A stretch of DNA of 64,000 nucleotides, taken from the NCBI RefSeq assembly GCF_002999335.1, contig NW_020312053.1:62001-126000 (forward strand), written 5' to 3'. The DNA is from Cyclospora cayetanensis (taxonomy: Eukaryota; Apicomplexa; Conoidasida; Eucoccidiorida; Eimeriidae). The stretch's first letter is position 1, and each line of letters opens with the position of its first letter. Positions 1-12,000 of the stretch are shown here, piece by piece. The position numbers were made by a program, and so were the translations under genes. Under the pieces are notes generated by a model. That model was not told the DNA's origin. It saw only the letters and a program-made list of their open reading frames with translations, and made no database searches.

Positions 1-3000
1 CTGTTGCTGCTGCTGCTGCTGCTGCGGCAGCGGTGGCAGTGGGGGGATCGCCGTACATACAGTGGAATGGGCGCAATAAGCAGCAGCCAGAGAAGTGCTG
101 GACGCGCCTGTAGGATCGACGGCAGCAGGGGCACTAACGGCAAAAGAAGCACTAGTGCCGCGAACACCTTTCACAACAGACACACCACTCCATCACACGG
201 CTAAGGCGCTTCTACACAAAATGATAGTGCCCCTTAGTTCAGGAGGAGCCGGGGAGGATGGTAAGTCACACACAATACACACATATACACACATATACAC
301 ACATGTATATATACAGATGTACATACATACACAAATGTATACAAATATGTATATATATACATACCTCGAGGACGAAGTCTTACACACAACACCTGCGGCT
401 TCATGGCTGGCTGTCTATGCCGTACCTCGTAACAGCCTCCCTAGCGATGGCAACTCTCTGTCTCTCTCTCTCTCGCTTGCTCGCTCTTCATCTTTCTCTC
501 GTTCTTTTTCTCTCCCTCCCCTATCCAGACTCTGCTTTGAGCAATCAGCGACCTTTTTCTTCTCGCTCGCTTCGTGTGTGTGCGTGAGTAAGGCCCTTAC
601 TGCCTGCGGTGCCGCCCCTCTGCCCGTCCTCCAGAGCCTCTGGTGTACATACAGTGAACTCTGTCTCACTTTCTCTCTGTCTGTCTGTCTGTCTCTTTGT
701 CTGCCTGTGTGTTAGTCTCTATGCTTTTTCGCATCTTTAAGTCCACATGCGCCTCCCGTAATCGCCGGCGTGGCGTTTTCTTCTTCTAGCGTTGATTCAG
801 AGGCAGGAAGCTGTAGCGACTCTCCTGCGTCGCTTCGCGCTCGCTTTTTCATTCCTTTCTGCTTGCATCTTTCGCCCACCTTCCCCCTCCCCCTTCTCCC
901 CTCCTCTGCCCTCCGCAGGCACAGAAGCTCGTCGCTTCGCTGCCGAAATTTCTTCGGTGCTGCACGCCTTCGATAGAGCAAAAGAATGGGCTGACCTGGG
1001 CAGCTGTCTTCAAAGGCTTCTCAAGGCAAGACCTACCAAATATATATGCCTATATATACATGTATTATATGTATTATATGTGTTATAAGTATACATGTAT
1101 TATTTTCAAAAAAAAGCAGAGGAATGCACAGGCGCATCTAGCCATCTCTGCGTCTGCTGTCTGAATCCCTTAACAACAACGCCTTTTGTTAGGCCCCCTA
1201 ATAGGCGTTTTGCGTGTATTTCGCACTGCTTTTTGCTTGCCTCTGTCTAAACTGCAAGAGGCGTTCCTTTGCAGCATCCCTCCTTGCCTGTCAATATCCC
1301 CGACACCTCGCGCCGTTTGCCCCCCCCTTCAAGGATCTCGCCGTCTGTATATACACTTGCCCTGCTGGCGCCATTGCCTTCCGACATTTTTGCAGGCTTT
1401 GAATCGCCAAGCAGCACCCACTGCCCACTACATCCCCCACAGACTGACAGTCTCTAAGCGCCTTGCTCAAGTAGGCAGCAGCAGCTGCTGGTGTTGTGGC
1501 TGTTTTATTTTTGTTGCGGTCGCACTGCAGCGGCAGCTGTGGAAGCTGCTGCCTGTGTGGTGCTTCTTGCCTCTGCCTGAGAACGGAAGAAGGCGCGAGA
1601 GAAGAATCCTCTGTTTGTGTGTGTGTATGTGTGTATGCTGCTCCTCGATGCTTGACGCTGCATCTTGTGCTACCAGGAGGGTCTGCTGTCGCTGTTGCTT
1701 TCTTCGCCACAGAGCAACATCAGCAGCAGACGCCTTCCGTGTATCTGTCCACTGCAACAGCTCACTTGTCTACGCTGACGATGTGTGTATTGTGTGTGTA
1801 TGTGTTATATATGTGTATTGTGTGTACGTGTTACATATGTGTATTGTGTGTATGTGTTATATATGTGTATTGTGTGTATGTGTTATATATGTGTATTGTG
1901 TGTATGTGTTGTGTATTGTGTGTATGTGTTACATATGTGTATTGTGTGTACGTGTATTGTGTGTACGTGTTACATATGTGTATTGTGTGTATGTGTTATA
2001 TGTTGTGTATTTGTTGTGTATTGTGTATAGTGTGTGTATTGTGTGTATGTGTTATATATGTGTGTTTTGTGTTACAGTGTCTGAATCCCCAGCTGCCTTC
2101 AGGAGTGCATGCGCTTGCGCTGGAGGCTTATGCTGCAATCTTGAGACGCATAGGGCAAGAGGGTTTGGGGAAGGATCTCTCTTTGTGGTCAGGAGGGCTT
2201 TTCGCCTTTGCAGCCGATGCTGCTTGTCATTTGAGACCTCTTTACCTCCACATTATCGACGGCTTCTTCCTTCCGCTTGGTTCGTCCTTGCGCGCTTTTT
2301 TTCACGGTGTATCTTGACATCGCGCGCTCTTCGTTTAGAAACTCTGCCGTGCGCGAGCGAGTGTGCCTTCCTTCCTGTGTCTTGCACGGAGACGCCTCTC
2401 TAGGCGCTGACAGACGACGCGCATCGCGCTGCCTGTCTCCTGTGTCTGCGGGGGTGGCTGCTGCTGCTCGTTCTGCGCCTTTTCGTGAGCCGTGCTCTTC
2501 CTTTTCGCGGCAGCTGCTGACTGCCGCCGCGCGAGAGATTCTTCTCTCGTCTCTGCGGCAGAAGGGGGAAGGGAAGCAGCCTCTGGCGCAAGGGGCAGGC
2601 GGGGAAAGCGGAAATGTGGACGTGTATGCATGTCTCCGCATTCTGCATGATTGTGTGCAAGCGCCATAGACGAGCAAATGCCTCAGAGCTACGGGATAGG
2701 GTGCCTTCGCATGCACGCGGAGGCTGGCTTTGTGGTAGTGGCGAAAGGATTTTCGCCTAAAAAGAAGAGCTGTGCAGTCTGCTGCCTTTGCGCTTGCCTC
2801 GACTTCAGGCAAGCGACTGCTACCTTGTCTCTCTGGGCTGCTGGTGTCTCTCCTGATGTGCATGGAGGAAGAAAAAGAACCAACCCATGGCTTCGCCGTT
2901 GCAACTGCAGACCGCCTTCAGCATTGTGTAGGCTTAGCTCCCTTTGCTGTTGCTCTATGGTATTCTCTCCTTAGAGCAGCGAGAGTTCGTATTCCAGCTC

Positions 3001-6000
3001 TCCGACTAATAGCCAAGATGCTCAGACCACCCCCCGTTGCAACGCAACCCGCCGTAAGCGCATGTCTGCACTTTGGTGCTGCTGCACTGCACTTTGCTGC
3101 TGCTGCACTGCACTTTGCTGGCGAGTCTATCGGTTCGTGTCGGAAGAATGCATAGCACCACTGACATCTATGCCAAACCGCCGCTGCCGTCCATCGCAGC
3201 GGCGGCTCGCTCAATGCACCTCTTTGGAGGGGTTTAATAGCTTGTTGTTGGAGCCGCCTCACGCAGCTTGCTCCCAGAGACGTGTGCATTGTCTGCGTAT
3301 TTTCGCCTTTGCGCTTCAGACACGCCTCGCAGTGGTGTTGCCTGACCGTCCGCGTCTAGTCATTAGTTCTTTGGAAGCAGCGCTAGCTGACGAGAGCTCT
3401 CTTGTGTGCAGAGAGGCACTCGATCTGCTGCTGGAGCACCTCCCCATTAAGTGTGGTCTCCTTTCCCCGGAAGAAAGAGTAAAATGCTCTCGATCGCTAT
3501 GCGACGGCTGCTGCTGCTGCTGCTGCTGCTGCTTCTGCTTTGATATGCCTCCTGGTTGTGCTCTTCTGCGACTTTTGGACGGTCCCTTGCTGCTGAAGAC
3601 ACAGCACGCAGTCGTATGGCAGTCTGCAGTCCTTTGTGTGTTATCTGCAACCCCACCGTGTGCTTGCTGCTGGCGTCTGGGGCGCCTCCAGCAAGCTGCG
3701 TTGTGGGGCAAAGCGACGGACGCTCTTATGACTCGCAACTTGGGGTGTATGTGTGTGGGGTGTATGTGTATGAAAATGTGTGTGGAGTGTATGTGTTTGT
3801 GGGGTGTATGTGTGGGGTGTTTGTGTGTGAGCACAAGTGTGTGTGGGGTGTATGTGTATGTGTATGTATGTGTATGTGTATGTGTATGTATGTGTATGTG
3901 TATGTGTATGTATGTGTATGTGTATGTGTATGTATGTGTAATGTATGTATGTGTGTGGGGTGTAAGTGTATGTGTGTGGCGTGTATGTGTATGTGTGTGG
4001 GGTGTATGTGTATGTGTGTGGGGTGTATGTGTATGTGTATGTATGCGTGTGGGTTTATGTGTATGTGTATGTATGTATGTGTATGTGCATGTATGTGTAT
4101 GTGTATGTATGTATGTGTATGTGTAATGTATGTATGTGTGTGGGGTGTATGTGTATGTGTGTGATGTGTAAGTGTATGTATGTGGGGTGTATGTGTATGT
4201 ATGTATGTGTATGTGTATGTATGTATGTGTATGTGTATGTATGTATGTATGCGTGTGGCGTGTAAGTGTATGTGTGTGGGGTGTATGTGTATGTGTGTGA
4301 TGTGTAAGTGTATGTGTGTGGGGTGTATGTGTATATGTATGTGTACATGTATGTGTATGTGTATGTGGGGTGTAAGTGTATGTATATGGGGTGTATATGT
4401 ATGTGTACATGTAAGTGTATGTGTATGTGGGGTGTGAGTGTATGTGTGTGGGGTGTATGTGTATGTGTGTGTATGTATGTGGGGTGTAGGTGTATGTGTG
4501 GGGGGTGTATGTGTATGTGTGTGGGAATGTAGGTGCGGCTCATACTGTCCGTCTTGCGGCTCCTTCCACTGCGCGATTGGTCTTTAAGCCGCCGCGCAGT
4601 TTGTTGGCTAACTTCCCAGGGGGGCAGAGGAACTGAGGATTTCCCCACCACTGCGTTCGCTATCCACGTAAGTCGCTGTCTCCTCTTTGAAGCTGCGCTC
4701 GCACGTCTGTCTTCCTTACGCTGCGGAATCGCCGGCTGCTTCTGCGTGGGTCGTGTCAGTATTTTTTTGCACTGCTGCACAGCGCAAGGAAGCGTCCTTT
4801 GTTGCACGCTGCCATCGATTAAAGGAGGCTGCCCCATCGATTAAAGGAGGCTGCCACGGGCTGCTTTGCAATGGCGTTTGCATGCGTCTTAGCTTTTGAA
4901 TGCCTCAACAAGAAAACGGCGTCCTCTGCTGTTGCTGTGCGGCTGTCGTACCAGCTTTAGAAGTGTTGGCTAACGCAGTGTACGTGTAAATGTGCATGTG
5001 GAGGGCATATATACACATATACACACATACAGGTACACGTATGTGTATGTGTGTGCATGTATACGTATGTGTGTGTGTCTCTCTCTCTCTACGTATGTGT
5101 GCGCAAAAAGTGCGCGTTTGCGTCTCAGGCGAAGGCAGACTTGCTAATGGCCATAAAGACTTCGGTGTCTGGATATCCTGCTTCGCGCACTGCTGCAGTG
5201 CTGCCGTTGAAGTCGTTGGCAGTTTTCTTGGGAGATGATGAACTGGAGGGGGTTGCTGAGCAGCTAATGCCAGATCTCTCTGTTCCTGTCTTGCAGTATA
5301 TCTTGAGGTTATTCTGCACCCACTCTGCCCCTTAGAGTCGGCTGCTGCTCTTCCAGTTTTAGAGAGGGACTGAAAGGCTTTCATCCTTGAAAGCCGCTCT
5401 CTTCCCACCATCTCGCGCTCCAAGGATGTTGTTTCCTCCCCGCATGCGCTGTTGCCGCAGGGAAAGCAAGAACGCCGACTGGGGAGTCTCCTGCTTGCAA
5501 GAAGCGCAACACGTTTTTCATTTCAAGCTGACGCCTCCGGGAGTCGTCTGGCGAGCTTTAGCCAACACGCTGCGACATGTGCTCCAAGAGCAGCTGGAAG
5601 CGGAGCAGCAGCGGCGGGAGACTGCCGCCTCTTCGGATTGTTGGCTTGCACAACAAGCTGCGCGGCAGCAAGCAGCTGCAGAAGCAGAGGGTGTGCTGCA
5701 GCTAGCTGCGCTGTTTGCGGACCGCATTGCTGCACCGCTTGCTGCCGCTGCGACTAGCGGAGCGGCAGACGCCGCAGTCCTCTGCGATGTCGAGACACTT
5801 CACGGTTTCACCCAGCTCCTCACGCTCATACTTGGTAGGTGCTACAGCACCAACGAAACACCAACTCCTCCCTCTTCACAGGGGTGGCTAACTCGCGCGA
5901 AAGGCTTTGTTGGCTCCCGCTGCTGCCCCCAAACAGGGGATCCCTGTCTGCCTGTCTGCCTGCCTGCTTCACGAACGCTGCTTTCGTTTTTGCATGCATG

Positions 6001-9000
6001 CAGTGGGATTCCGCGAGCTCGCTCCCACTCTCCACCAGCTCACGCTGGCGGGGAGGCTGCTGCAGCAGACGGCAGCAGACTTCGTGCGTTTAAGGGCACT
6101 TCGAGAGAATAAGGAGCTGCTGCTGTTGCTGCGCTCTGCCGCTGCTTCGCTGGAGACGCCACGAGAAGGAGAAGGAGGCGGGGAGAGAACAGCAGCACAA
6201 ATGGAAGCTTCTCCTCCTACTGCTGCTACTCTCTCTGCCCCCCCTGCATGCCCTCTGCAGACTGCAGATCGCCGCGTAACGCAGGAAAGCCTTCAAGCAG
6301 CTGCTGCGGCAGCGCAGCGACTGGAAGCCTCGGAGGCTGGAGATTCTGAAGAAGACTTCGCAGCAGCATGCTCCGTTCCCGCGGCTGGGGGTGCGAGTTG
6401 TACTGCTGCTCAAACTGCTGCCTCGTCTCCAGAGCTTTCAGTTTGTCAGGATGCGGCACAGCCGTTGCTGCAACAGCTGCTGCAACAGCTGGAGGAGCTG
6501 CTGCATGGGCTGCATTCGTTTTTCTGCCATGTTGAGTGCTTGTTGCTGGAGCTCGTGGCAACAGAGGAGGCAACGACGCCTGCTCTAGACACGCTATTTT
6601 CTATGTTGGTGGGATTTTCGCTGCTTGCCTTGCTGCGCTGTTTGCGGCTGCTGGATTTACGGGTGTTGCTCTGGGGGAAGGGCAGTGCACACAGCTCACC
6701 AGGAGGTTCGCAGTTTGTTCGCTTCCTGGTGCCGCTGTCTCTCTGTAGGTTTTATCTTTCTCCCTGTCTCTGCCTGTCGGACGTGTGGTGTGTGGCGTGT
6801 TTGGATGCTGCAGGCACCTCTGGTGGACGTGCAATGTCTGATTCAATACTGCATTCTGGGGGAAAGCAAAAACAGCAGCGTGGGAGGCTTGCCATCGTGG
6901 ATTCTGGCTCTTCTAGACTGCGCAGCCTCCCCCCGGCTGTCTGTGTGCTGTAGAGCAGCGCAAACGTTTGTTTGCGTTCTCAACAGCAGCAGCAGCAGCA
7001 GCAGGCAGCACCTCATCTGCAACACTGGGCAATGCGTGGTTCGTCTACGGCTGCTCCTGCAGTTCTCATCTTGCGCCAGCTGCTGGGGAGGGATAGAGGG
7101 GTGTGAGGATAGAGGGATGGAGGGGGAGAGTGGTTACTGAGCTGTGTCACTTATGTGTGGCGGCTGTTGCGGCATCCCCCCTCGGCGCATGTTTATTGCT
7201 GCTTCTGTGTCTGCTGCAGCGCATAGCCTCACGGCTGTGGGAGTGTCTGGGGAGCAGCAGCGGCTGTACCAGCAATGAAGAAGGCGTGGTTGTTGATTTG
7301 CTGCTGCAACTGAACGATGCATGCCTGCCGGATCGTCCGGTGCGTCTGCGCTGGCGTTTTGCGGATTTTCGCTGTATTTGCGTTGCCACAAGAGGACACA
7401 GTGTGTTGCTAAGCGCAGCAGCAGCATCAGCAGCAGCATCAGCATCAGCATCAGCAGCAGCGCAGCAGCATCACGCCATCCCCACCAACGAGAGGCGATT
7501 GGCACAAAAAGAACGGCAGCATAAAAGGAACGGCAGCATAAAAGCCGCAGCATGTTTCTTTTGTGTGTTTGCGGCTGCTGCGTGTATGTATTCCGCAGGC
7601 GGTAATTGAGTCGGTGATTCTGGCAAGCCTTCAAGACAGCAGCACCAACAGCAGCAAGGCAGAGAGTATCTGGAGGTTTAGCGCCTTCTGGCGTCATGCA
7701 CGACTTCAGGTGTATCGACCCCTAGGTCTGCTCTTGCCTAATGCTGTGTTGCAGCTGCTTGGAGCCTTAGGTGACGCCTTCCCGGATATTCGGTAAATAC
7801 GTGGGCTGCGAGATTTTTCGCTGATGTTGATGTTGCCAGTGGAAACATTGCAGTTCTCGCCGCAAGGGCACATGTCAGTTGGCGCAGAGCTTTACCAGAG
7901 GGAGTAGAGGGTTCTCATGAGCCGCGAATATCGCTTTACGCCGCTGTGGAGCCATGGGGTGTATATAGACATGTATATATATATATATACATATATATAT
8001 GTATATCTATATATTTGTCTGTACCCACACACTGCAGTTTCGGGGTGTTGGGGTGTAGCTACGTCGCTTGGCTGCTGCTGTGGAATTTTTTGTGATTTTC
8101 AGGTATGCAGCTCGCGTGTTTGTGAGGTTGGCGCTAGACTCGGCTCCGCAGCTTCTTCGACCTGTGTTTGACGATATCCTGAGTGCTCCTCCTCCGTTAC
8201 CGCAGCCTGCCACTGCTGCGCGAGAGCATGAGTTGCAGCGGGAAGGCGCAGCAGCAGCAGCTGCTGCTGCAGCCGAAGCCACTGAAGTGGCACACAGAGG
8301 GCTAGAGCTGCTGCAGCTGCTGCTGCAGTTCGAAGGACCTCTGCTGCTGGAAAAAATGCAAGCATTTTATGTGGAAGAGGATCTCCTCGAAAGCAACGCA
8401 GCGCAGGCGCAACTGTGGGCGCAATCTCCAAAAACGGGTAAAAACAACCGTGCCGTGCAGCGGTAGGAGGGCGCTGAAATAAAAAACTCGTTTTTTCCTC
8501 CAGCAGCCAGCGTGAAATTTTTAACAGCTCTTTGCACCAGCATCCGGAACCGCAGACTGCCTAGGAATACTTCTTGCGGCGCTTGTTTGCGTATCCGTGC
8601 GCAGCCCAAGCGCGGCAATCCGCATGCATGCCGCATGAAGATGGCGGTTCAGAAGGCATGGATTGGCGCCAATGGACGTACAATGACGTCTCGATTGTGG
8701 ATTACGCGGATTTGTTTTGCGTCGTTCTGTTGCGCTTTATTTCCTTCCAGTTACCGCCTGCAGTGCTCGCTGAGGAATGCCTCGCAGCGACTTCGGCAGG
8801 CATGTATGGCATGCAGGGGGCTGCAGCTGCTGCAGCTGCTGCACGAAGCAGCTTTGCAGCGCTGCACGGCTCTGCCTGCGAGCTGCTGGCATCTTTCTTG
8901 GCAGCTGTACAGCCTGCCGCGAGAGCCAGGGAAATCAGCTGTCTTCTCTCCCACGCGCTGGTGGAGAGACTCCACGCCGCTGTTCACTCGGAAGACTACG

Positions 9001-12000
9001 CCGCGCAAGTAAGGGACCAGCGCGCTTAGAGGTTTTTTTCTCGGGAGTGAGCTTTTTGCATCTGCTCTTTTTGCTACTGCCGCTTTAACGCAGGCGTCTT
9101 TGGCAGCTTGCTTGCATGGGTGGTCTGTGTTGTTTTCGACCCCTGCTGCAGTCGCAGCTTCTTCAGCTGTTGCGCGTAGTGATCGTGCACTCGAGTCAGC
9201 AAGCGTCTGGATTCTCCCCAGCAAGCCGGAACCTCATCAACAGCAGCGACTCTGAGCTGCAGCAGCTCTTGCGGCAGCAACTGCCTCAGAGTCGCCAAGC
9301 TTCTGCTCCTGCTGAGGCTGCTGTTGGATCTCCAGTGGCAGCCACAACAGCAGACACAGCGGCTCTCTCGCTTCGGCAGCAGCCGCAGCAGCAGCATTTC
9401 CCCTTGTTCGCTCTAGGGGTGCAGCAAATGAAGGCAAAGGTACATACACTTACATTCACGTCCACCCCTATGTATTGCTCTTGACCAACACATTACGCCT
9501 ACAGGGGAGTCTTACTGGGTTTGGTGGCGAGTGGAAATTGCTTTAGGAGGCTTTATGCGTATGTCTTCTCTCTGTCTACCGTATGTGTCTGTCCAGTAGT
9601 GGTACCTTTCTGTCTACATGTCTATATCTGTGTGTCTCTCTGTCTGCCTTTCGCGCTTGATGACGTTTGTCCTCTGAAACGCAGCCAGCGGATCTGGCTG
9701 CGTTTCATGCTTTAAAACGTGTGCGAGGCAGCATCAACATCACCACGCAAAAGCACCGTCTCTGCGCCTCTTTTCATCCGTTTTTACACTTGGCTAGCCG
9801 CCACTTGTCCTTTAGATAGCAGGGGATAACGACAGCCTTTGCAATCGAAGTATGTGCGCATGCATGCAGCTTGAGCGCCTTACACCCTTAAGCAGCGATT
9901 TCGGAGGACTGCTGCGGTGTTTGCTGATGGCGATGCGCGCGGAAGACTTTGGAGGAGCCGAAACAGCAGTTGCAGCCACCGCAGCAGCAAGAGACGCAGC
10001 AATCGACGAAGCCACGCAGCTTTCGCTCTTCTTGTTACAGTGAGGTCGTGGTGACTGTAGCAATATTCTTTTACCGCCTCCGCTCTCTTCTGTGCTAAAC
10101 CTGTAGCCGTCATGTTCTGTGTGTTGTATGTAGATGTGTATTGTATGTAGATGTGTATTGTATGTAGATGTGTATTGTATGTAGATGTGTATTGTATGTA
10201 GATGTGTATTGTATGTAGATGTGTTGTATGTAGATGTGTATTGTATGTAGATGTGTATTGTATGTAGATGTGTGTTGTATGTAGATGTGTATTGTATGTA
10301 GATGTGTATTGTATGTATGTGTGTTGTATGTAGATGTGTATTGTATGTAGATGTGTATTGTATGTATGTGTGTTGTATGTAGATGTGTATTGTATGTAGA
10401 TGTGTATTGTATGTAGATGTGTATTGTATGTAGATGTGTATTGTATGTAGATGTGTATTGTATGTAGATGGGTTGTATGTATGTGTGTTGTATGTAGATG
10501 TGTTGTATGTAGATGTGTATTGTATGTAGATGTGTATTGTATGTAGATGTGTATTGTATGTAGATGTGTATTGTATGTATGTGTATTGTATGTAGATGTG
10601 TATTGTATGTAGATGTGTATTGTATGTAGATGTGTATTGTATGTAGATGTGTATTGTATGTATGTGTGTTGTGTGTATGTGTATTGTATGTAGATGTGTA
10701 TTGTATGTATGTGTGTTGTATGTATGTGTATTGTATGTAGATGTGTATTGTATGGAGATGTGTATTGTATGTAGATGTGTATTGTATGTAGATGTGTATT
10801 GTATGTAGATGTGTATTGTATGTAGATGGGTTGTATGTATGTGTGTTGTATGTAGATGTGTATTGTATGTAGATGTGTTGTATGTAGATGTGTATTGTAT
10901 GTACATGTGTTGTATGTACATGTGTTGTATGTAGGTGGGTTGTATGTAGATGTGTGTTGTATGTATGTGCGTTGTATGTAGATGTGTATTGTATGTAGAT
11001 GTGTATTGTATGTAGATGTGTATTGTATGTAGATGTGTATTGTATGTAGATGGGTATTGTATGTAGATGTGTATTGTATGTAGATGTGTATTGTATGTAG
11101 ATGTGTTGTATGTAGATGTGTATTGTATGTAGATGTGTATTGTATGTAGATGTGTTGTATGTAGATGGGTTGTATGTAGATGTGTTTGATCTGTTGTTGT
11201 TGCTGTTGGTGCTGCTGCCGCTTTACAGACACCTGCCCCCAGTCCAGCTTCAGCCAGTGTCAGTGGTTCTTTTGAATTTCTACTGCCGTGTGCTGCTGCG
11301 CGCGGCTGTTGCCTGCTGCACGGAGCTGCAGCAGCAGCGCCAAGAAAAGGGCTTCTTTGGCAGCAGAAACGTCGACATCAACAGCAGCAGCAGTAGACAG
11401 TGCCGCAGCATGGGAGCGCAGATGCTCCTGCCGTATTTGAGGGGGATTCATGGAGTTTTAACATTTTCTCTCGACACAGTGTCTAAGGGGGAGCTCTCTA
11501 AGGAGTCGCCTTCGGATAGCAGTACATCCTTCACCCTTTGAACCGCCTCGCATGAGCCCCCTCCCTGCGCTCGCTGCTTTCCCTCCTCGCGTGCCTTGCG
11601 TTTTGAGATGTGTCTGTGTGTCAGGCGTTTCTTAGCAGGCTGCTGCCACGCTTCAGACAGCTTTCGAAGTATCTCAGAAGGATGCATTGCGCGATCGTTG
11701 CGGCTTTTGTGCAGGCGGCATAACCCCGTTCTTAGATCTTTTCTCGTGGAGCAGTACTTCTGTGAGCGACGAGGAGCTGCTGCAGCAAAAGCTGCAGCAA
11801 CGGCTACCCGCTGTTGCTGCTGCAGTCCATATGATCGTCTCCGCATGCGTTGCCGCAGCCACTCTTGTGCTGCCTCCCTCCACGCAGCAGCAGCGCGAGG
11901 GGGAAGAGGACGATGCTGCTGCTGCGCAAGCTTTCTCCTCTTGGAAGGAAAAAGGTTTTCACGACGCTGAAGACTTGCTGAGTGCTCGCATGCTGGTGCC

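Noticed and set aside
3316..4410. Long minus-strand ORF of His/Thr/Tyr repeats, and plus-strand Cys/Val/Met frames over the same bases
   Set aside because: Microsatellite without stop codons inside a DOP1 intron.
9880..11232. 450-codon minus-strand ORF of Thr/His/Tyr/Asn repeats
   Set aside because: It is the 17-bp minisatellite read on the reverse strand; it overlaps phase-matched DOP1 exons on the plus strand.
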